Source of the DNA: Pseudomonas viridiflava
Lineage (GTDB): Bacteria > Pseudomonadota > Gammaproteobacteria > Pseudomonadales > Pseudomonadaceae
Length of the DNA: 64,000 nucleotides
NCBI RefSeq assembly: GCF_003702045.1
Contig: NZ_RBTP01000022.1
Span: forward strand, 62,001-126,000
Direction of reading: 5' to 3'
Part shown: positions 52,292 to 62,467 of the stretch, piece after piece
How the letters are laid out: every line of letters starts with the position of its first letter
Position numbering within the stretch: position 1 is the first letter of the stretch
The notes under the pieces: generated by a model
What the model saw: the letters and a program-made list of their open reading frames with translations, nothing else
Databases searched by the model: none
What the model was told of the DNA's origin: nothing
Made by a program: the position numbers and the translations under genes

Positions 52292-54928
52292 TCAGCCGGT
52301 ATTGCGCAGCCCTGCCGCGATCCCCGCTACAGACACTAGCAATGCCAGTTCCAAAGGGCTGTCCAGTTGCGCTTCACGGTGGCGCGAGCGCGACAACAGC
52401 TCCGCCTGAAGCAAGTGCAAGGGGTCGAGGTACGTGTTGCGCAGGCTGATGAACTCAAGCGTTTCAGGGCTATGCGCCAGCAATTGCGTCTGCCCGGTAA
52501 GCCCCAGAACCACCGTACACGCCTGCGACAATAGGTCGCGTAAATGTGCGCCCAAATGTTGCAGCCCATCCTCCACCAGACGTTCGTCGTAGAGCCTGGC
52601 GATGTCCGTATCGGCTTTGGCCAGCACCATTTCCAGCATGTCGATACGGGTTCTGAAGAACGGCCAGTGCTCGCGCATCTGTGCCAGCACATCACCCTCG
52701 CCGCGCTCCAGCGCCTTGGTCAGCGCCGCTTCCCAGCCCAGCCAGGCGGGCAGCATCAGCCGCGTCTGGGTCCAGGCGAAAATCCACGGGATGGCACGCA
52801 GGCTCTCGACGCCGCCTGCGCGACGCTTGGCGGGGCGACTGCCCAGCGGCAGACGACCCAATTCCTGCTCGGGCGTGGCCTGGCTGAAATACTCGACGAA
52901 CTCGGGATTCTCCCTGACCACTGCCCGGTAGGCATTGACGCCATCGCTGGCCAGTTGGTCCATCATCGTGCGCCAGGCAGGTTCAGGGAGCGGCGGCGGC
53001 AGCAGCGTCGCTTCCAGCACCGCAGCCAGATACAGGTTGAGGTTCTGTTCGGCGATGTCCGGCAAACCGAACTTGAAGCGAATCATCTCGCCCTGCTCAG
53101 TGGTGCGGAAACGCCCCGCCACCGAGCCGGGCGGCTGGGACAGAATCGCCGCGTGAGCCGGACCGCCGCCACGTCCAACGGTGCCACCACGGCCGTGGAA
53201 CAGCAGCAGCTCGACCTGCTGGTCGCGGCAGATCTGCACCAGCTTTTCCTGGGCCCGGTATTGCGCCCAGGCCGCTGCGGTCGTGCCCGCATCCTTGGCC
53301 GAGTCGGAATAGCCGATCATGACTTCTTGAGGACCGTGCAGGCGCGAGCGATAGCCCGGCAGGCCCAGCAACGTTTCAATGACCGGCCCGGCGTTGTCCA
53401 GGTCGGCCAGCGTCTCGAACAGAGGCACGACGCGCATGGGCCGTTGCAAACCGGCCTCTTTAAGCAACAGTTGCACGGCGAGCACATCGGACGCCGCGCC
53501 AGCCATCGAAATCACGTACGAACCCAGCGAGGCCGCTGGCGCTGCCGCCACTTCCCTGCAGGTCGCCAGCACTTCCGCCGTATCCGCCGCAGGCTTGAAA
53601 TAGCCTGGCAATAAAGGACGGCGGTTGTTCAGTTCACGCAACAGGAATTCGATGCGGGTCTGCTCGTCCCACTCCTCGTAGCGCCCAAGCCCCAGGTAGT
53701 CGGTAATCTCGGTCATTGCTGCGCAATGTCGGCTGGAATCCTGACGCACATCCAGACGCACCAGAAACAGGCCAAAAGTCACTGCGCGGCGCAGGCAGTC
53801 CAGCAGCGGTCCATCGGCAATCACGCCCATGCCGCATTCGTGCAGCGACTGGAAGCACAGCATCAGGGGTTCGATCAGCTCGCGATTGTCATGCAGCACC
53901 GCCTCTGGCGCAGGCTGAGTGACGGCCAGCGACGCATTGGCCCAATTGCGGGTCGCCCGCAGGCGTTCGCGCAGGCGCTTGAGTTCGGCGCGATAAGGCT
54001 CGGCGCTGTCGCCTACGCTGGCACGCAGCGCATCGCTGGCCTGTTGCATCGACAGATCGGCCGCCAGGCTGTCCACATCGCGCAGGTACAAATCAGCGGC
54101 CATCCAGCGGGCCAGCAGCAGGACCTCGCGGGTGACGGCGGCAGTCACGTTCGGGTTGCCGTCACGGTCGCCCCCCATCCAGGACGCAAAGCGGATCGGC
54201 GCGGCGTCCAGCGGCAGGTGCAGGCCGGTTGCGGCTTGCAGCGCCAGATCGGCCTTGCGCAGGTAGTTGGGGATCGCGTGCCACAGCGAATGTTCGATGA
54301 CGGCAAAGCCCCACTTGGCCTCGTCGACGGGGGTCGGCCGAACGCGACGGATTTCCTCGGTGTGCCAGGCTTCCGCGATCAAACGCTGCAAGCGTGCAGT
54401 GATCTGCTCACGCTCAAGGCTATTGAGATCGCGATGATCCAGTGCCGCCAATTGCGCGGCGATGGCGTCGTATTTCTGAATCAGCGTGCGCCGGGCGACC
54501 TCAGTCGGGTGCGCGGTAAGCACCAGCTCGATCTCAAGCTTGCCCAGTTGCCGTGCCAGCGCGTCAGGGGCATGACCTTCGGCCTTGAGCTTTTCGAGCA
54601 ACTCAGGCAACACCCGGGATTCGAAAGGTTGCGGCTGTGAGTCCTCGCGGCGGTGCATCAACTGATACTGCTCGGCGATGTTGGCCAGGTTCAGGAACTG
54701 GTTGAACGCACGCGCCACCGGCAGCAGCTCATCGTCTTCAAGGCCGTCGACGCTTGAACTGAGCGCCTCGGCTCCCTCAGCCGAACCGCGCCTGCTTGCT
54801 TTGGCGCTTTTGCGAATCCGTTCGATCTTGTCGAGAAAATCGGCCCCGCGTTGTTCGCGAATCGTATTGCCCAGCAGCTCACCCAGCAGGTGAACGTCTT
54901 CGCGCAGTCGCGCATCGATATCGGCCAT
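52292..54928 (-). CDS. ppc: Phosphoenolpyruvate carboxylase
   Basis: Anaplerotic enzyme forming oxaloacetate from PEP and bicarbonate. The 878-residue protein has the two PPC active-site signatures: [14 protein letters not shown] with the catalytic histidine, and [27 protein letters not shown] and the C-terminal GLRNTG tetramer/aspartate-site tail are also present. Divergent from the small gene at 55166 across 237 bp. Confidence 0.98.
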   Translation of the reverse strand: MADIDARLREDVHLLGELLGNTIREQRGADFLDKIERIRKSAKASRRGSAEGAEALSSSVDGLEDDELLPVARAFNQFLNLANIAEQYQLMHRREDSQPQPFESRVLPELLEKLKAEGHAPDALARQLGKLEIELVLTAHPTEVARRTLIQKYDAIAAQLAALDHRDLNSLEREQITARLQRLIAEAWHTEEIRRVRPTPVDEAKWGFAVIEHSLWHAIPNYLRKADLALQAATGLHLPLDAAPIRFASWMGGDRDGNPNVTAAVTREVLLLARWMAADLYLRDVDSLAADLSMQQASDALRASVGDSAEPYRAELKRLRERLRATRNWANASLAVTQPAPEAVLHDNRELIEPLMLCFQSLHECGMGVIADGPLLDCLRRAVTFGLFLVRLDVRQDSSRHCAAMTEITDYLGLGRYEEWDEQTRIEFLLRELNNRRPLLPGYFKPAADTAEVLATCREVAAAPAASLGSYVISMAGAASDVLAVQLLLKEAGLQRPMRVVPLFETLADLDNAGPVIETLLGLPGYRSRLHGPQEVMIGYSDSAKDAGTTAAAWAQYRAQEKLVQICRDQQVELLLFHGRGGTVGRGGGPAHAAILSQPPGSVAGRFRTTEQGEMIRFKFGLPDIAEQNLNLYLAAVLEATLLPPPLPEPAWRTMMDQLASDGVNAYRAVVRENPEFVEYFSQATPEQELGRLPLGSRPAKRRAGGVESLRAIPWIFAWTQTRLMLPAWLGWEAALTKALERGEGDVLAQMREHWPFFRTRIDMLEMVLAKADTDIARLYDERLVEDGLQHLGAHLRDLLSQACTVVLGLTGQTQLLAHSPETLEFISLRNTYLDPLHLLQAELLSRSRHREAQLDSPLELALLVSVAGIAAGLRNTG

Positions 54929-55165
54929 CGTTCCCTCTCCCGGTTTTTATTTGGGCTCTTTGCTTGATCGCTTGCCCGAACTGAACGGGCGTACTGAAAT
55001 CCGCTTTGCCAACAGTGCATCAAAACAGTGTTCAGCGACAAACCCTTGTGCATGAAATTATCCGTGCATGTCACACACGCCATACCGGCTAATCTCATGC
55101 ATGAGCCACACGACGACTCATCCTTGAACAGACTTGCCACACGCAAGCCACCCACAGAGGTCACC

Positions 55166-55525
55166 ATGAAAATCCGCGAGCTTGCCCAGCACTGGGAAAA
55201 CAATGCCAAGGGACGCCTGACCAAAACCCGCTATGCGATTCATCTGGACGTCGAATCCGCCGCACGATTGGCAGCACTGTGCGAGATGTACCCCAAACAT
55301 CACCCCGAAGAACTGCTCGGCGAACTCATCGGCGCAGCAATGGAAGAACTGGAGGCCAGTTTTCCGTATGTAAAAGGCACACACGTCGTGGCCACCGATG
55401 AAGAAGGTGATCCACTGTATGAAGACATCGGCGCGACGCCGCGCTTTCTGGCGCTGTCAAAACGTTATCTGAATGAACTGTCTGATAACGGGGACACGCA
55501 AATTGATGAGCCCGGCCAGGCGTAA
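55166..55525 (+). CDS. Conserved cytoplasmic protein of unknown function
   Basis: A 119-residue protein from the ATG at 55166, preceded by GAGG at nine bases. The N-terminal MKIRELAQHWENNAKGRLTK and the helical AARLAALCEMYPKHHPEELL segment are followed by acidic loops. Pseudomonas annotations sometimes label relatives a 'type 1 pili tip component', but there is no signal peptide or pilin feature here, so I do not support that name. Divergent from ppc. Confidence 0.75.
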   Translation: MKIRELAQHWENNAKGRLTKTRYAIHLDVESAARLAALCEMYPKHHPEELLGELIGAAMEELEASFPYVKGTHVVATDEEGDPLYEDIGATPRFLALSKRYLNELSDNGDTQIDEPGQA

Positions 55526-55646
55526 CACAGCCGACTCTGCCCCGGCCCTTGCCTGCAAAGGGCTGGGCCTGAGGGGTCGCTTCATATGGCCAGCATATTG
55601 AGTACGTCATACCAACGACTCCCGCCTGACCGCGAAATATTTATCT

Positions 55647-55674
55647 GAACTATTCAAAAACCCCGCAGGTCCGA
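55647..55674 (+). promoter_or_regulatory. Candidate AlgU (sigma-22/RpoE) promoter
   Basis: GAACTA (55647-55652), 17 bases, then TCCGA (55670-55674) closely match the AlgU consensus GAACTT-N16/17-TCTGA. It lies about 120 bp upstream of the DUF4398 lipoprotein gene, the first gene of a pair whose second is the lptF homologue. AlgU dependence of lptF has been reported in P. aeruginosa, so the position is plausible. Confidence 0.6.
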
Positions 55675-55793
55675 GCCATTAACCATTACAGGAAAGCTGA
55701 AGAGCAGCAGGTGGTTGCATGACCTGATGCCCGGCCTGAATAAAAACTGTCATGGATAACCACGTTCGGAGTCAGACAATGGAGTTGATCACC

Positions 55794-56192
55794 ATGAACA
55801 CCCTTACTGCCAAAACCAAGTTCAAAGGCCTGCGCGGGCTGAAGCTCGCTGCGCTGGCGCTGGGTAGCACCTTCATCCTCGCAGGCTGTGCGGGTAACCC
55901 GCCGTCCGAGCAGTACGCGGTGTCTCAGTCGGCCGTCAACAGCGCGGTCAGCGCTGGCGGTACTGAATTCGCAGCGGTGGAAATGAAGTCGGCTCAAGAC
56001 AAGCTCAAAGAAGCAGACCTCGCCATGCAGGACAAGAAGTACGACGAAGCGCGCAAGCTGGCCGAACAGGCTGAGTGGGACGCCCGCGTAGCAGAGCGTA
56101 AATCTCAGGCTGCCAAGGCTGCCAAAGCCGTGCAGGATGCTCGTCAGGGCGTCAACGAACTACGTGACGAAGGCATGCGCCAGGTGCAGTAA
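55794..56192 (+). CDS. DUF4398 lipoprotein
   Basis: A 132-residue lipoprotein: signal with KLAALALGSTFILAGC lipobox (Ala-Gly-Cys), then a helical domain of the DUF4398 type (EMKSAQDKLKEADLAMQDKKYDEARKLAEQAEWDAR region; key piece KKYDEARKLAEQAEWDA). Starts at 55752, 55779 and 55794 are in frame; 55794 has GGAG nine bases upstream and gives the most ordinary signal peptide. 60 bp before the OmpA-like gene, which shares the same type of N-terminal helical domain. Confidence 0.82.
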   Translation: MNTLTAKTKFKGLRGLKLAALALGSTFILAGCAGNPPSEQYAVSQSAVNSAVSAGGTEFAAVEMKSAQDKLKEADLAMQDKKYDEARKLAEQAEWDARVAERKSQAAKAAKAVQDARQGVNELRDEGMRQVQ

Positions 56193-56252
56193 GCACCGCC
56201 ATCAACCTTTGGTATTCATGCATTCGTAATCGATTAAAGGACGACCCTAATT

Positions 56253-57035
56253 ATGCGTAAACAACTGATGATCCCTGCCCTGTTGGCCATGAGCGTTGCT
56301 TTGGCTGCCTGTGCCACCAAGCCTAACCCTAATCTGGAACAGGCGCGGACCAACTTCACCGCCCTGCAGACCAACCCGGACGCCACCAAGGTCGCCGCGC
56401 TGGAAACCAAGGACGCGAGCGAATGGCTGGCCAAGGCTGAACAGGCTTTCCGTGATGACGCAGACGTCAAGAAAGTTGACCAACTGTCTTACCTGACCAA
56501 CCAGCGCGTAGAGCTGGCCAAGCAGACCATCAACCTGCGCAACTCCGAAGCCGCTCTGCAGAACGCTTCTGCCGACCGCGCCAAGGCCCGTCTGGAAGCG
56601 CGTGACGCCCAGATCGCTGCGCTGAAGAACAGCCTGAACGCCAAGCAAACCGAACGCGGCACTCTGGTGACCTTCGGTGACGTACTGTTCGATTACAACA
56701 AGGCCGAGCTGAAGCCGGGCGCCCAGGGCGACATCGGCAAACTGGCCGCTTTCCTTCAGGAAAACCCTGATCGCAAAGTGATCGTTGAAGGCTACACCGA
56801 CAGCACCGGTTCGGCTTCCTACAACCAGTCGTTGTCCGAGCGCCGCGCCAATTCGGTTCGCATGGCACTGACCCGTATGGGCGTGGACCCGACTCGCATC
56901 GTTGCTATGGGTTATGGCAAGGAATACCCGGTTGCTGACAACACCAGCAACTCGGGCCGTGCGATGAACCGTCGTGTGGAAGTGACCATTTCCAACGACA
57001 ACCAGCCGGTGGCTCCACGCTCTTCGATGAAATAA
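56253..57035 (+). CDS. lptF: OmpA-family lipoprotein, LptF-like
   Basis: A 260-residue outer-membrane lipoprotein: signal peptide with lipobox SVALAAC, a DUF4398-like helical region (about 25-100), a coiled-coil linker (ASADRAKARLEARDAQIAAL), and a C-terminal OmpA-like peptidoglycan-binding domain with FDYNKAELKPGA, VEGYTDSTGS and LSERRANSVRMAL. The name follows P. aeruginosa LptF, to which synteny points (ppc ... lptF). Ends in a strong terminator. Confidence 0.88.
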   Translation: MRKQLMIPALLAMSVALAACATKPNPNLEQARTNFTALQTNPDATKVAALETKDASEWLAKAEQAFRDDADVKKVDQLSYLTNQRVELAKQTINLRNSEAALQNASADRAKARLEARDAQIAALKNSLNAKQTERGTLVTFGDVLFDYNKAELKPGAQGDIGKLAAFLQENPDRKVIVEGYTDSTGSASYNQSLSERRANSVRMALTRMGVDPTRIVAMGYGKEYPVADNTSNSGRAMNRRVEVTISNDNQPVAPRSSMK

Positions 57036-57056
57036 TCGACTGAGTAGCGGCACCCA

Positions 57057-57090
57057 GAGCCCCGCCTGCGCATACAGGCGGGGCTTTTTC
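57057..57090 (+). terminator. Rho-independent terminator after lptF
   Basis: AGCCCCGCCTG / CAGGCGGGGCT stem with a short CGCATA loop, followed by TTTTTC; a textbook terminator 22 bp past the stop. Confidence 0.92.
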
Positions 57091-57126
57091 ATGCCTGCGA
57101 TTCGGTGCTCGGCGTGATTGACTGTC

Positions 57127-57456
57127 TCAGGGCTGGATGCGTTGCGGCGCCTGCTGCCCGACGCAGCGCACAGTCTGTTTGCGCTCGTCGACCAACACGC
57201 CGGACAGCCCCTTGCGCGACGTATCGAACAGCACCAGCACGCCATCAATGCACTGCGCGACTTCAGCCGCAGGCGTTGCAGCAACCTTGTAGTCCTCGCC
57301 CGGTACGGTCTTGAGCAGCGTGAACTGACTGAGCAGCAGCGCGTCTTCAGGCCGTGCGAAATGCAGGTAACCGTAATACCAGAGGCAGCCGACCGTTGCG
57401 ATGATGCTTGCGATGCCCGTGAGGATCATGCCTCTGACGTCACGCGCCTCAGTCAT
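57127..57456 (-). CDS. Small membrane protein of unknown function
   Basis: A 109-residue protein with one N-terminal hydrophobic segment (GMILTGIASIIATVGCLWYY) and a soluble remainder ending TVRCVGQQAPQRIQP. It overlaps the upstream hydrolase gene by four bases (ATGA), so the two are translationally coupled and may act together at the membrane. I do not recognise the family. Confidence 0.7.
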   Translation of the reverse strand: MTEARDVRGMILTGIASIIATVGCLWYYGYLHFARPEDALLLSQFTLLKTVPGEDYKVAATPAAEVAQCIDGVLVLFDTSRKGLSGVLVDERKQTVRCVGQQAPQRIQP

Positions 57457-58355
57457 TCGGGCGTCTCGACTGGTATTGCAGGCGTCGGGTAATTGGGCAC
57501 TTCGGCCAAGCGGCGCAGGCCATTGAAGTGCTGCGGGTCTTCCAGGTAACGCATCATCACCTGACGCCAGAGCGGATCGGCGAAGGTCTGCACGTGCCCG
57601 CCACGGGTCAGTTGCAGCACGCGCGGAGGTGGAGCGGCTTTGTAGACGCTGATCCCGTTGACCAGTGGCACGAGGGTATCGTCCATGCTGTGAAAGATCA
57701 GCATCGGCGTTCCGGCCAGTTTGGGCAGACCGTTGACCGCGCTGTCAGCGTCGGGAATGAACCAGGACAACGGCGTCCTGAGCGGCAGGGTCAGCCATGA
57801 ATTGCTGAGGGAATTACGCGCAACGTCCCGATAGCTCGCCGGTACGCCGTCGAGCACCAGCGCCTTGATTCTGGAGCGCTCCTCGGGATGCTCCGACAGG
57901 TAATGCACCGCCAGCGAACCGCCGATGCTCTGCCCCAGCACCACCAATGGCTTGCCCTGAGCTTGAGGTTCGGCTTTCAACCAGTCGAAAGCGGCCTGAA
58001 TATCCTGATAAATAGCGGGCAGACTTGGCTCGCCCTGCGATTGACCATAACCACGGTAATCGAGCATCAGCACCTGATAACCCTGCTCAGGCAGCCACCA
58101 GCTCCCCCCCAGGTGCCAAGACATGTTTCCGCCGTTGCCATGCAGGTGCAAGACCGTGCCTTTGACCGGAACGCCCTCTTTCGCCGGAAGCCACCAGCCA
58201 TGCAGGCGCGTGCCGTCTGCGGCCGAAAGATTGACATCACGGTAGGCCAGACGCGCCTTGTCCGGCGTGAACGGCAGACCCGGCTCCGGGTAAAACAGCA
58301 TCGAACTGCAGCCGCTAAGGCTGAGGAGCAAGGCAAGGATGCTGATCAATTTCAA
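57453..58355 (-). CDS. Alpha/beta hydrolase lipoprotein
   Basis: A 300-residue lipoprotein with lipobox LSLSGC (Cys16) and an alpha/beta hydrolase fold: oxyanion segment HGNGGN (72-77), nucleophile Ser143 in GQSIGG, then the acid in MDDTLVP and the histidine in GGHVQTF. It begins with TTG at 58355, with AAGGA nine bases upstream. Related to the BAH/BEM46 group; substrate unknown. Confidence 0.85.
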   Translation of the reverse strand: MKLISILALLLSLSGCSSMLFYPEPGLPFTPDKARLAYRDVNLSAADGTRLHGWWLPAKEGVPVKGTVLHLHGNGGNMSWHLGGSWWLPEQGYQVLMLDYRGYGQSQGEPSLPAIYQDIQAAFDWLKAEPQAQGKPLVVLGQSIGGSLAVHYLSEHPEERSRIKALVLDGVPASYRDVARNSLSNSWLTLPLRTPLSWFIPDADSAVNGLPKLAGTPMLIFHSMDDTLVPLVNGISVYKAAPPPRVLQLTRGGHVQTFADPLWRQVMMRYLEDPQHFNGLRRLAEVPNYPTPAIPVETPE

Positions 58356-58411
58356 ATGAGGGGTTCCTTGAGAGTCAGAATGGTGCCCATCGCGCGGAGA
58401 TCATTAAACCT

Positions 58412-58497
58412 GTGGGAGGCGGCTTGCCGGCGATGGCGCCTGCTCAGTCACTGACAGGTCGCTTCAAAAAACGCATCGACGGCAAGCCGCCTCCCAC
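58412..58497. repeat. REPIN, family B, intact copy
   Basis: GTGGGAGGCGGCTTGCC (58412-58428) is the exact reverse complement of GGCAAGCCGCCTCCCAC (58481-58497). The intervening 52 bases include GGCGATGGCG and AGGTCGC. It fills the gap between the hydrolase start and the QEGLA gene stop. A decayed relative is at 37636-37716. Confidence 0.85.
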
Positions 58498-58555
58498 GGT
58501 CCACTGGTTGCTACAGACTCGCGTGTCACGCAGGAGCATGGAAGTGATGGGCTTA

Positions 58556-59833
58556 TCAGAGAATATTCGAGTAATCCGCTTCGATACGATCCAGGCTCAG
58601 GTGGTTGAGGAAGTTGGAAAAGCACATCCAGGCGGACAGGGCGTTCATGTCGCGGAACTGCTCGGGCAGGTATTTGGGCGCGACCACCAGGCCTTCATCG
58701 ACCAGTTGGCGAAGGGTGCGCATGTCCTCAAGCGTGGTCTTTCCGCAGAACAGCAGAGGCACCTGTTCCAGCTTGCCCTTGCGCACGGCCAACTGAATGT
58801 AGTTGTAAACCATGATGAAGCCCTTCAGGTACGACAGGTCTTTGGTGAACGGCAGTCCGTTGGGCACCGAGCCTCGAAACACGCGGCTGGCATTGCCGTA
58901 GCTTTCCGGCATGCCGAAGCCCTGCTCACGGTAGAACTCGAACACCTGGAGGAAGTCTGCGCCCTCTTCGGCCATGTGAATGGCACGCGTACGGTTGGTC
59001 AGCTTGCGCAGGCGGCTGGGGTAGGATGCAAAGGCGATGACTTCCATCAGAATCGCCAGCCCTTCCTGGGTCACCGTGGAAGACGGCGGCCCTTTGGACA
59101 GAAAGGTGCAAATAGGCTGATTCTGCCCGTTCAGTGTGGTGCCCACGTGGACCAGGCCTTCGTGAACTTCCAGTGCGCGCACGTCACGTTCGTTGAACAT
59201 CGCGTCGCTGCGAATCTTGATGTAATCGGCGCCTGCCGCCGCATCGGCCACGATACCGTCAGACTCGAAAACCCGGATGGTTTCCTCGGCCTCGCCAAAC
59301 ACCCGGTTCAGACGCGATTGCAGCAAGGCCACGGCGTCCTTGGCGGTAAGAATCTTCGGTTCGTCCTTGAGATCGCCCCGTCCGGCAATGTTGTTCAGGT
59401 AATCGGACAGCATCAGCCCCAGATCTGCCAACGTTGGATCGCCTGCGTGAAACGCATCGGAGGCCGCGCCATACAGTTCTTGGGAAATCAGCCCGAAATC
59501 GGGTGTACCACGCGCTTCGAGCATGCGGATCACCATGCGGTATTCCCGGCACATGCGGCGCATGATCTGCCCGACCGGGTTGAACTGACCCAATTGGCGA
59601 GTGACGTCACGCTCGATGTTCTGGAATTCCTGCTTGAGGGCACTGGAATCGAAACCCAACGGCCGATTCTCGTAATATGCACGGTCCACTGCGGGCAGGG
59701 CTTTGCCCTTGGCTGCCAGGAAATCCTTGCGAACCGTGTCATCCCACTTCACCGCATCCAGTACGCGAATCGGCGTCTGCGCGGCCACAATTCGATCCGA
59801 CAACACACGAATAGTCTGCTGGTACTCGTCCAC
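58556..59833 (-). CDS. QEGLA-motif (DUF1704) protein, putative zinc metallopeptidase
   Basis: A 425-residue protein with the TQEGLA motif (Gln256-Ala260) that gives the family its name ('flavohemoglobin expression-modulating QEGLA motif'). It also has HEGLVH at 224-229, an HExxxH zinc motif, 32 residues earlier. DUF1704 is the catalytic domain of eukaryotic MATCAP/TMCP tubulin carboxypeptidases, where HExxxH plus the downstream glutamate bind zinc. By that analogy His224, His229 and Glu257 would be metal ligands and Glu225 the base. No signal peptide. Substrate unknown. Confidence 0.82.
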   Translation of the reverse strand: MDEYQQTIRVLSDRIVAAQTPIRVLDAVKWDDTVRKDFLAAKGKALPAVDRAYYENRPLGFDSSALKQEFQNIERDVTRQLGQFNPVGQIMRRMCREYRMVIRMLEARGTPDFGLISQELYGAASDAFHAGDPTLADLGLMLSDYLNNIAGRGDLKDEPKILTAKDAVALLQSRLNRVFGEAEETIRVFESDGIVADAAAGADYIKIRSDAMFNERDVRALEVHEGLVHVGTTLNGQNQPICTFLSKGPPSSTVTQEGLAILMEVIAFASYPSRLRKLTNRTRAIHMAEEGADFLQVFEFYREQGFGMPESYGNASRVFRGSVPNGLPFTKDLSYLKGFIMVYNYIQLAVRKGKLEQVPLLFCGKTTLEDMRTLRQLVDEGLVVAPKYLPEQFRDMNALSAWMCFSNFLNHLSLDRIEADYSNIL

Positions 59834-60037
59834 CCGGTACTCCTTGGCTGGTGGGCAATTGCCCTGCTACCTGGCAGCGCGTCGATAACGCACAACCTCT
59901 AGAAAAACATCATAGCTGGCGAAACGGTCAAGGCATTCCGAACATCGGCTCAAGAGCGCTGGCCATCAGGAGGCCCTTTGCGCAGACTGACCGTTGAGCG
60001 TGCCCTGCTGAATGGGACTCCCCGAACCGAGGCAGTT

Positions 60038-60763
60038 TCACCTGCGAACCGGTTGCGGGGTTCCCAGCACCAGACGCATCTGGCGGGTGAGCATACAGAG
60101 GATTTCTTCGTCCGCCTGACGCAACGGGCCATGAAGCAGGCCCTGATATTCCATCCGCCGGATAAGCCCCGTCAACACCTGAGCATCCTGATAGGGCTGC
60201 AGCGAGCCGATCACTTGAAAAAACTGGCAACTGCCCTGCAACAGAATTTCCTGGTGGGCCATGACCAGAGGAGTCAGACGCGGATTGATCAGCGCCTCGT
60301 GATAGAAAGCGTGTTCGGCAATCAGATAGTCACGACGGGTCATTAGCTGGTGGCGGATGTACTCCATGACCATCTTTGCGATGTCGTCGGCCAGCCTGAA
60401 GCGGTCGCTGGGGCTGCCGGAACTGCGTGCCATCATGTCGCGCAGAATCACTTCGGTGTTCTGCCACAACCTGGCGAGGTAGACAGCGCTGCGCTGTACG
60501 TACTGAGCGAAGGCATCGGTCAGCAGATCGTCGATATCTTTGAAATAGTAAGTGGTCGCCGATAATGGAACACCTGCCTCGGCAGCCACGGCCCGGTGAC
60601 GCACGGCACGCACGCCGTCACGCACCACGATGCGCATCGCCGCATCGAGAATCACCTGCCTGCGCTGCTCGCTACCCTCCCGACTGGCCTTGCGCCCTTG
60701 ATACTTGACACTCTTGGCCACCGCGTTTGCTACCCCGGCAGCCCCTTCTCTGGCAATCGTCAC
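60038..60763 (-). CDS. TetR-family transcriptional regulator
   Basis: A 241-residue regulator with the TetR helix-turn-helix (RRQVILDAAMRIVVRDG, then VRHRAVAAEAGVPLSATTYYF) and a long helical effector domain. The longest frame begins with GTG at 60763; other GTG codons at residues 11, 15 and 18 are possible. It lies upstream of the QEGLA gene and downstream of lysS on the same strand; its target is unknown. No operator stands out nearby. Confidence 0.85.
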   Translation of the reverse strand: MTIAREGAAGVANAVAKSVKYQGRKASREGSEQRRQVILDAAMRIVVRDGVRAVRHRAVAAEAGVPLSATTYYFKDIDDLLTDAFAQYVQRSAVYLARLWQNTEVILRDMMARSSGSPSDRFRLADDIAKMVMEYIRHQLMTRRDYLIAEHAFYHEALINPRLTPLVMAHQEILLQGSCQFFQVIGSLQPYQDAQVLTGLIRRMEYQGLLHGPLRQADEEILCMLTRQMRLVLGTPQPVRR

Positions 60764-60799
60764 ACTACAGTCCTTATAAAATCGTCCTGAAAAAGACCC

Positions 60800-60839
60800 A
60801 AAAAAAAGCCGCCCATTCGAGGCGGCTTTCTTTTTTTTT
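60800..60839. terminator. Bidirectional terminator between lysS and the tetR gene
   Basis: The stem AAAGCCGCC / GGCGGCTTT with loop CATTCGA is flanked by an A-run on the left and a T-run on the right, so it works as an intrinsic terminator on either strand. It starts three bases past the lysS stop. Confidence 0.9.
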
Positions 60840-60841
60840 CA

Positions 60842-62344
60842 TTACGCCTGCGGGCGCATGTGCGGAAACAGGATCACATCCCGGATCGACGGTGAGTTGG
60901 TGAGCAACATCACCAGTCGGTCGATACCGATGCCCTCCCCGGCCGTTGGCGGCATGCCGTACTCCAGCGCACGTACGAAATCGGCGTCGTAATGCATGGC
61001 TTCGTCGTCTCCGGCGTCCTTGTCAGCCACCTGAGCCTGGAAGCGCTCGGCCTGATCTTCGGCGTCATTGAGCTCGGAGTAAGCGTTGGCGATTTCACGA
61101 CCACCGATGAACAGTTCGAAACGATCGGTCACGCTCGGGTTGTCGTCGTTACGACGCGCCAGCGGCGAAACTTCGAACGGGTACTGGGTAATGAAATGCG
61201 GCTGCTCCAGCTTGTGCTCGACCAGTTCTTCGAAAATCATCACCTGCAGCTTGCCCAGGCCTTCGAAGCCCAGCACCTTGGCGCCAGCCTTTTTGGCAAT
61301 GGCGCGCGCCTTGTCGATGTCCTGCAGGTCGGCAGCGGTCAACTCGGGGTTGTACTTGAGGATCGAGTCGAATACCGACAAACGCACAAACGGTTCGCCG
61401 AAGTGGAACACCTTGTCGCCATACGGCACGTCGGTGGTGCCCAGCACCAGTTGAGCCAGTTCGCGGAACAGCTCCTCGGTCAAATCCATGTTGTCTTCGT
61501 AATCGGCGTACGCCTGATAGAACTCAAGCATGGTGAACTCGGGGTTATGCCGGGTCGAGACACCTTCGTTACGGAAGTTGCGGTTGATCTCAAAGACTTT
61601 CTCGAAGCCACCCACAACCAGACGCTTGAGGTACAGCTCAGGCGCGATGCGCAGGAACATTTCCATGTCCAGCGCGTTGTGGTGGGTTTCGAACGGCTTG
61701 GCTGCCGCGCCGCCAGGAATGGTCTGCAACATGGGCGTTTCGACTTCAAGGAAGTCGCGTTTCATCAGAAAGCTGCGAATGTGAGCGATGACCTGCGAAC
61801 GCACACGGAAGGTTTCACGCACGTCTTCGTTGACGATCAGGTCAACGTAGCGCTGGCGATAGCGCTGCTCGGTGTCGGTCAGACCGTGGTGCTTGTCCGG
61901 CAGCGGACGCAGCGACTTGGTCAGCAGGCGCACGGTGGTCATCTCGACGTACAGGTCACCCTTGCCGGAACGGGCCAGGGTGCCTTCGGCGGCGATGATG
62001 TCGCCCAGGTCCCAGGTCTTGACCTCGGCCAGGGTTTCTTCAGGCAACGTCTTGCGGTTGACGTAGACCTGGATGCGACCGGTCATGTCCTGAATCACCA
62101 TGAACGAGCCACGGTTGAGCATGATACGACCGGCAACCTTGACCGGAATCGCTGCCGCAGCCAGATCTTCCTTGGTCTTGTCGACGTACTGTTTCTGCAG
62201 GTCGTTGCAGTAGCTGTCGCGGCGGAAGTCATTCGGGAAGGCCTGACCCTTGGCGCGGCCGGCGGCAAGTTTTTCCTTGCGCAGGGCGATCAGGGTGTTT
62301 TCTTCCTGTTGCAGGGCTTGCGGGTCGAGTTGTTGGTCGCTCAT
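60842..62344 (-). CDS. lysS: Lysyl-tRNA synthetase, class II
   Basis: Charges tRNA-Lys. The 500-residue protein has the N-terminal OB-fold anticodon domain ([20 protein letters not shown]) and the class II core with motif 2 ([21 protein letters not shown]; key [13 protein letters not shown]) and motif 3 ([13 protein letters not shown]). Follows prfB by 123 bp, the usual prfB-lysS order. Confidence 0.98.
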   Translation of the reverse strand: MSDQQLDPQALQQEENTLIALRKEKLAAGRAKGQAFPNDFRRDSYCNDLQKQYVDKTKEDLAAAAIPVKVAGRIMLNRGSFMVIQDMTGRIQVYVNRKTLPEETLAEVKTWDLGDIIAAEGTLARSGKGDLYVEMTTVRLLTKSLRPLPDKHHGLTDTEQRYRQRYVDLIVNEDVRETFRVRSQVIAHIRSFLMKRDFLEVETPMLQTIPGGAAAKPFETHHNALDMEMFLRIAPELYLKRLVVGGFEKVFEINRNFRNEGVSTRHNPEFTMLEFYQAYADYEDNMDLTEELFRELAQLVLGTTDVPYGDKVFHFGEPFVRLSVFDSILKYNPELTAADLQDIDKARAIAKKAGAKVLGFEGLGKLQVMIFEELVEHKLEQPHFITQYPFEVSPLARRNDDNPSVTDRFELFIGGREIANAYSELNDAEDQAERFQAQVADKDAGDDEAMHYDADFVRALEYGMPPTAGEGIGIDRLVMLLTNSPSIRDVILFPHMRPQA

Positions 62345-62467
62345 GTCTTTAGATATTCCATCACAGGTTCGTTGCCCCGGCTTATCCGGGTTCGCGGGGC
62401 AGGCGTATCGCCGTCCCGGACGCTTGCACAGGACCGCGCTCGTGGCGCAGGTCCTGCGGCGCGTGCC

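Noticed and set aside
55166..55525. Pilus tip component
   Set aside because: No signal peptide, pilin motif or chaperone-usher genes nearby; the protein looks cytoplasmic.
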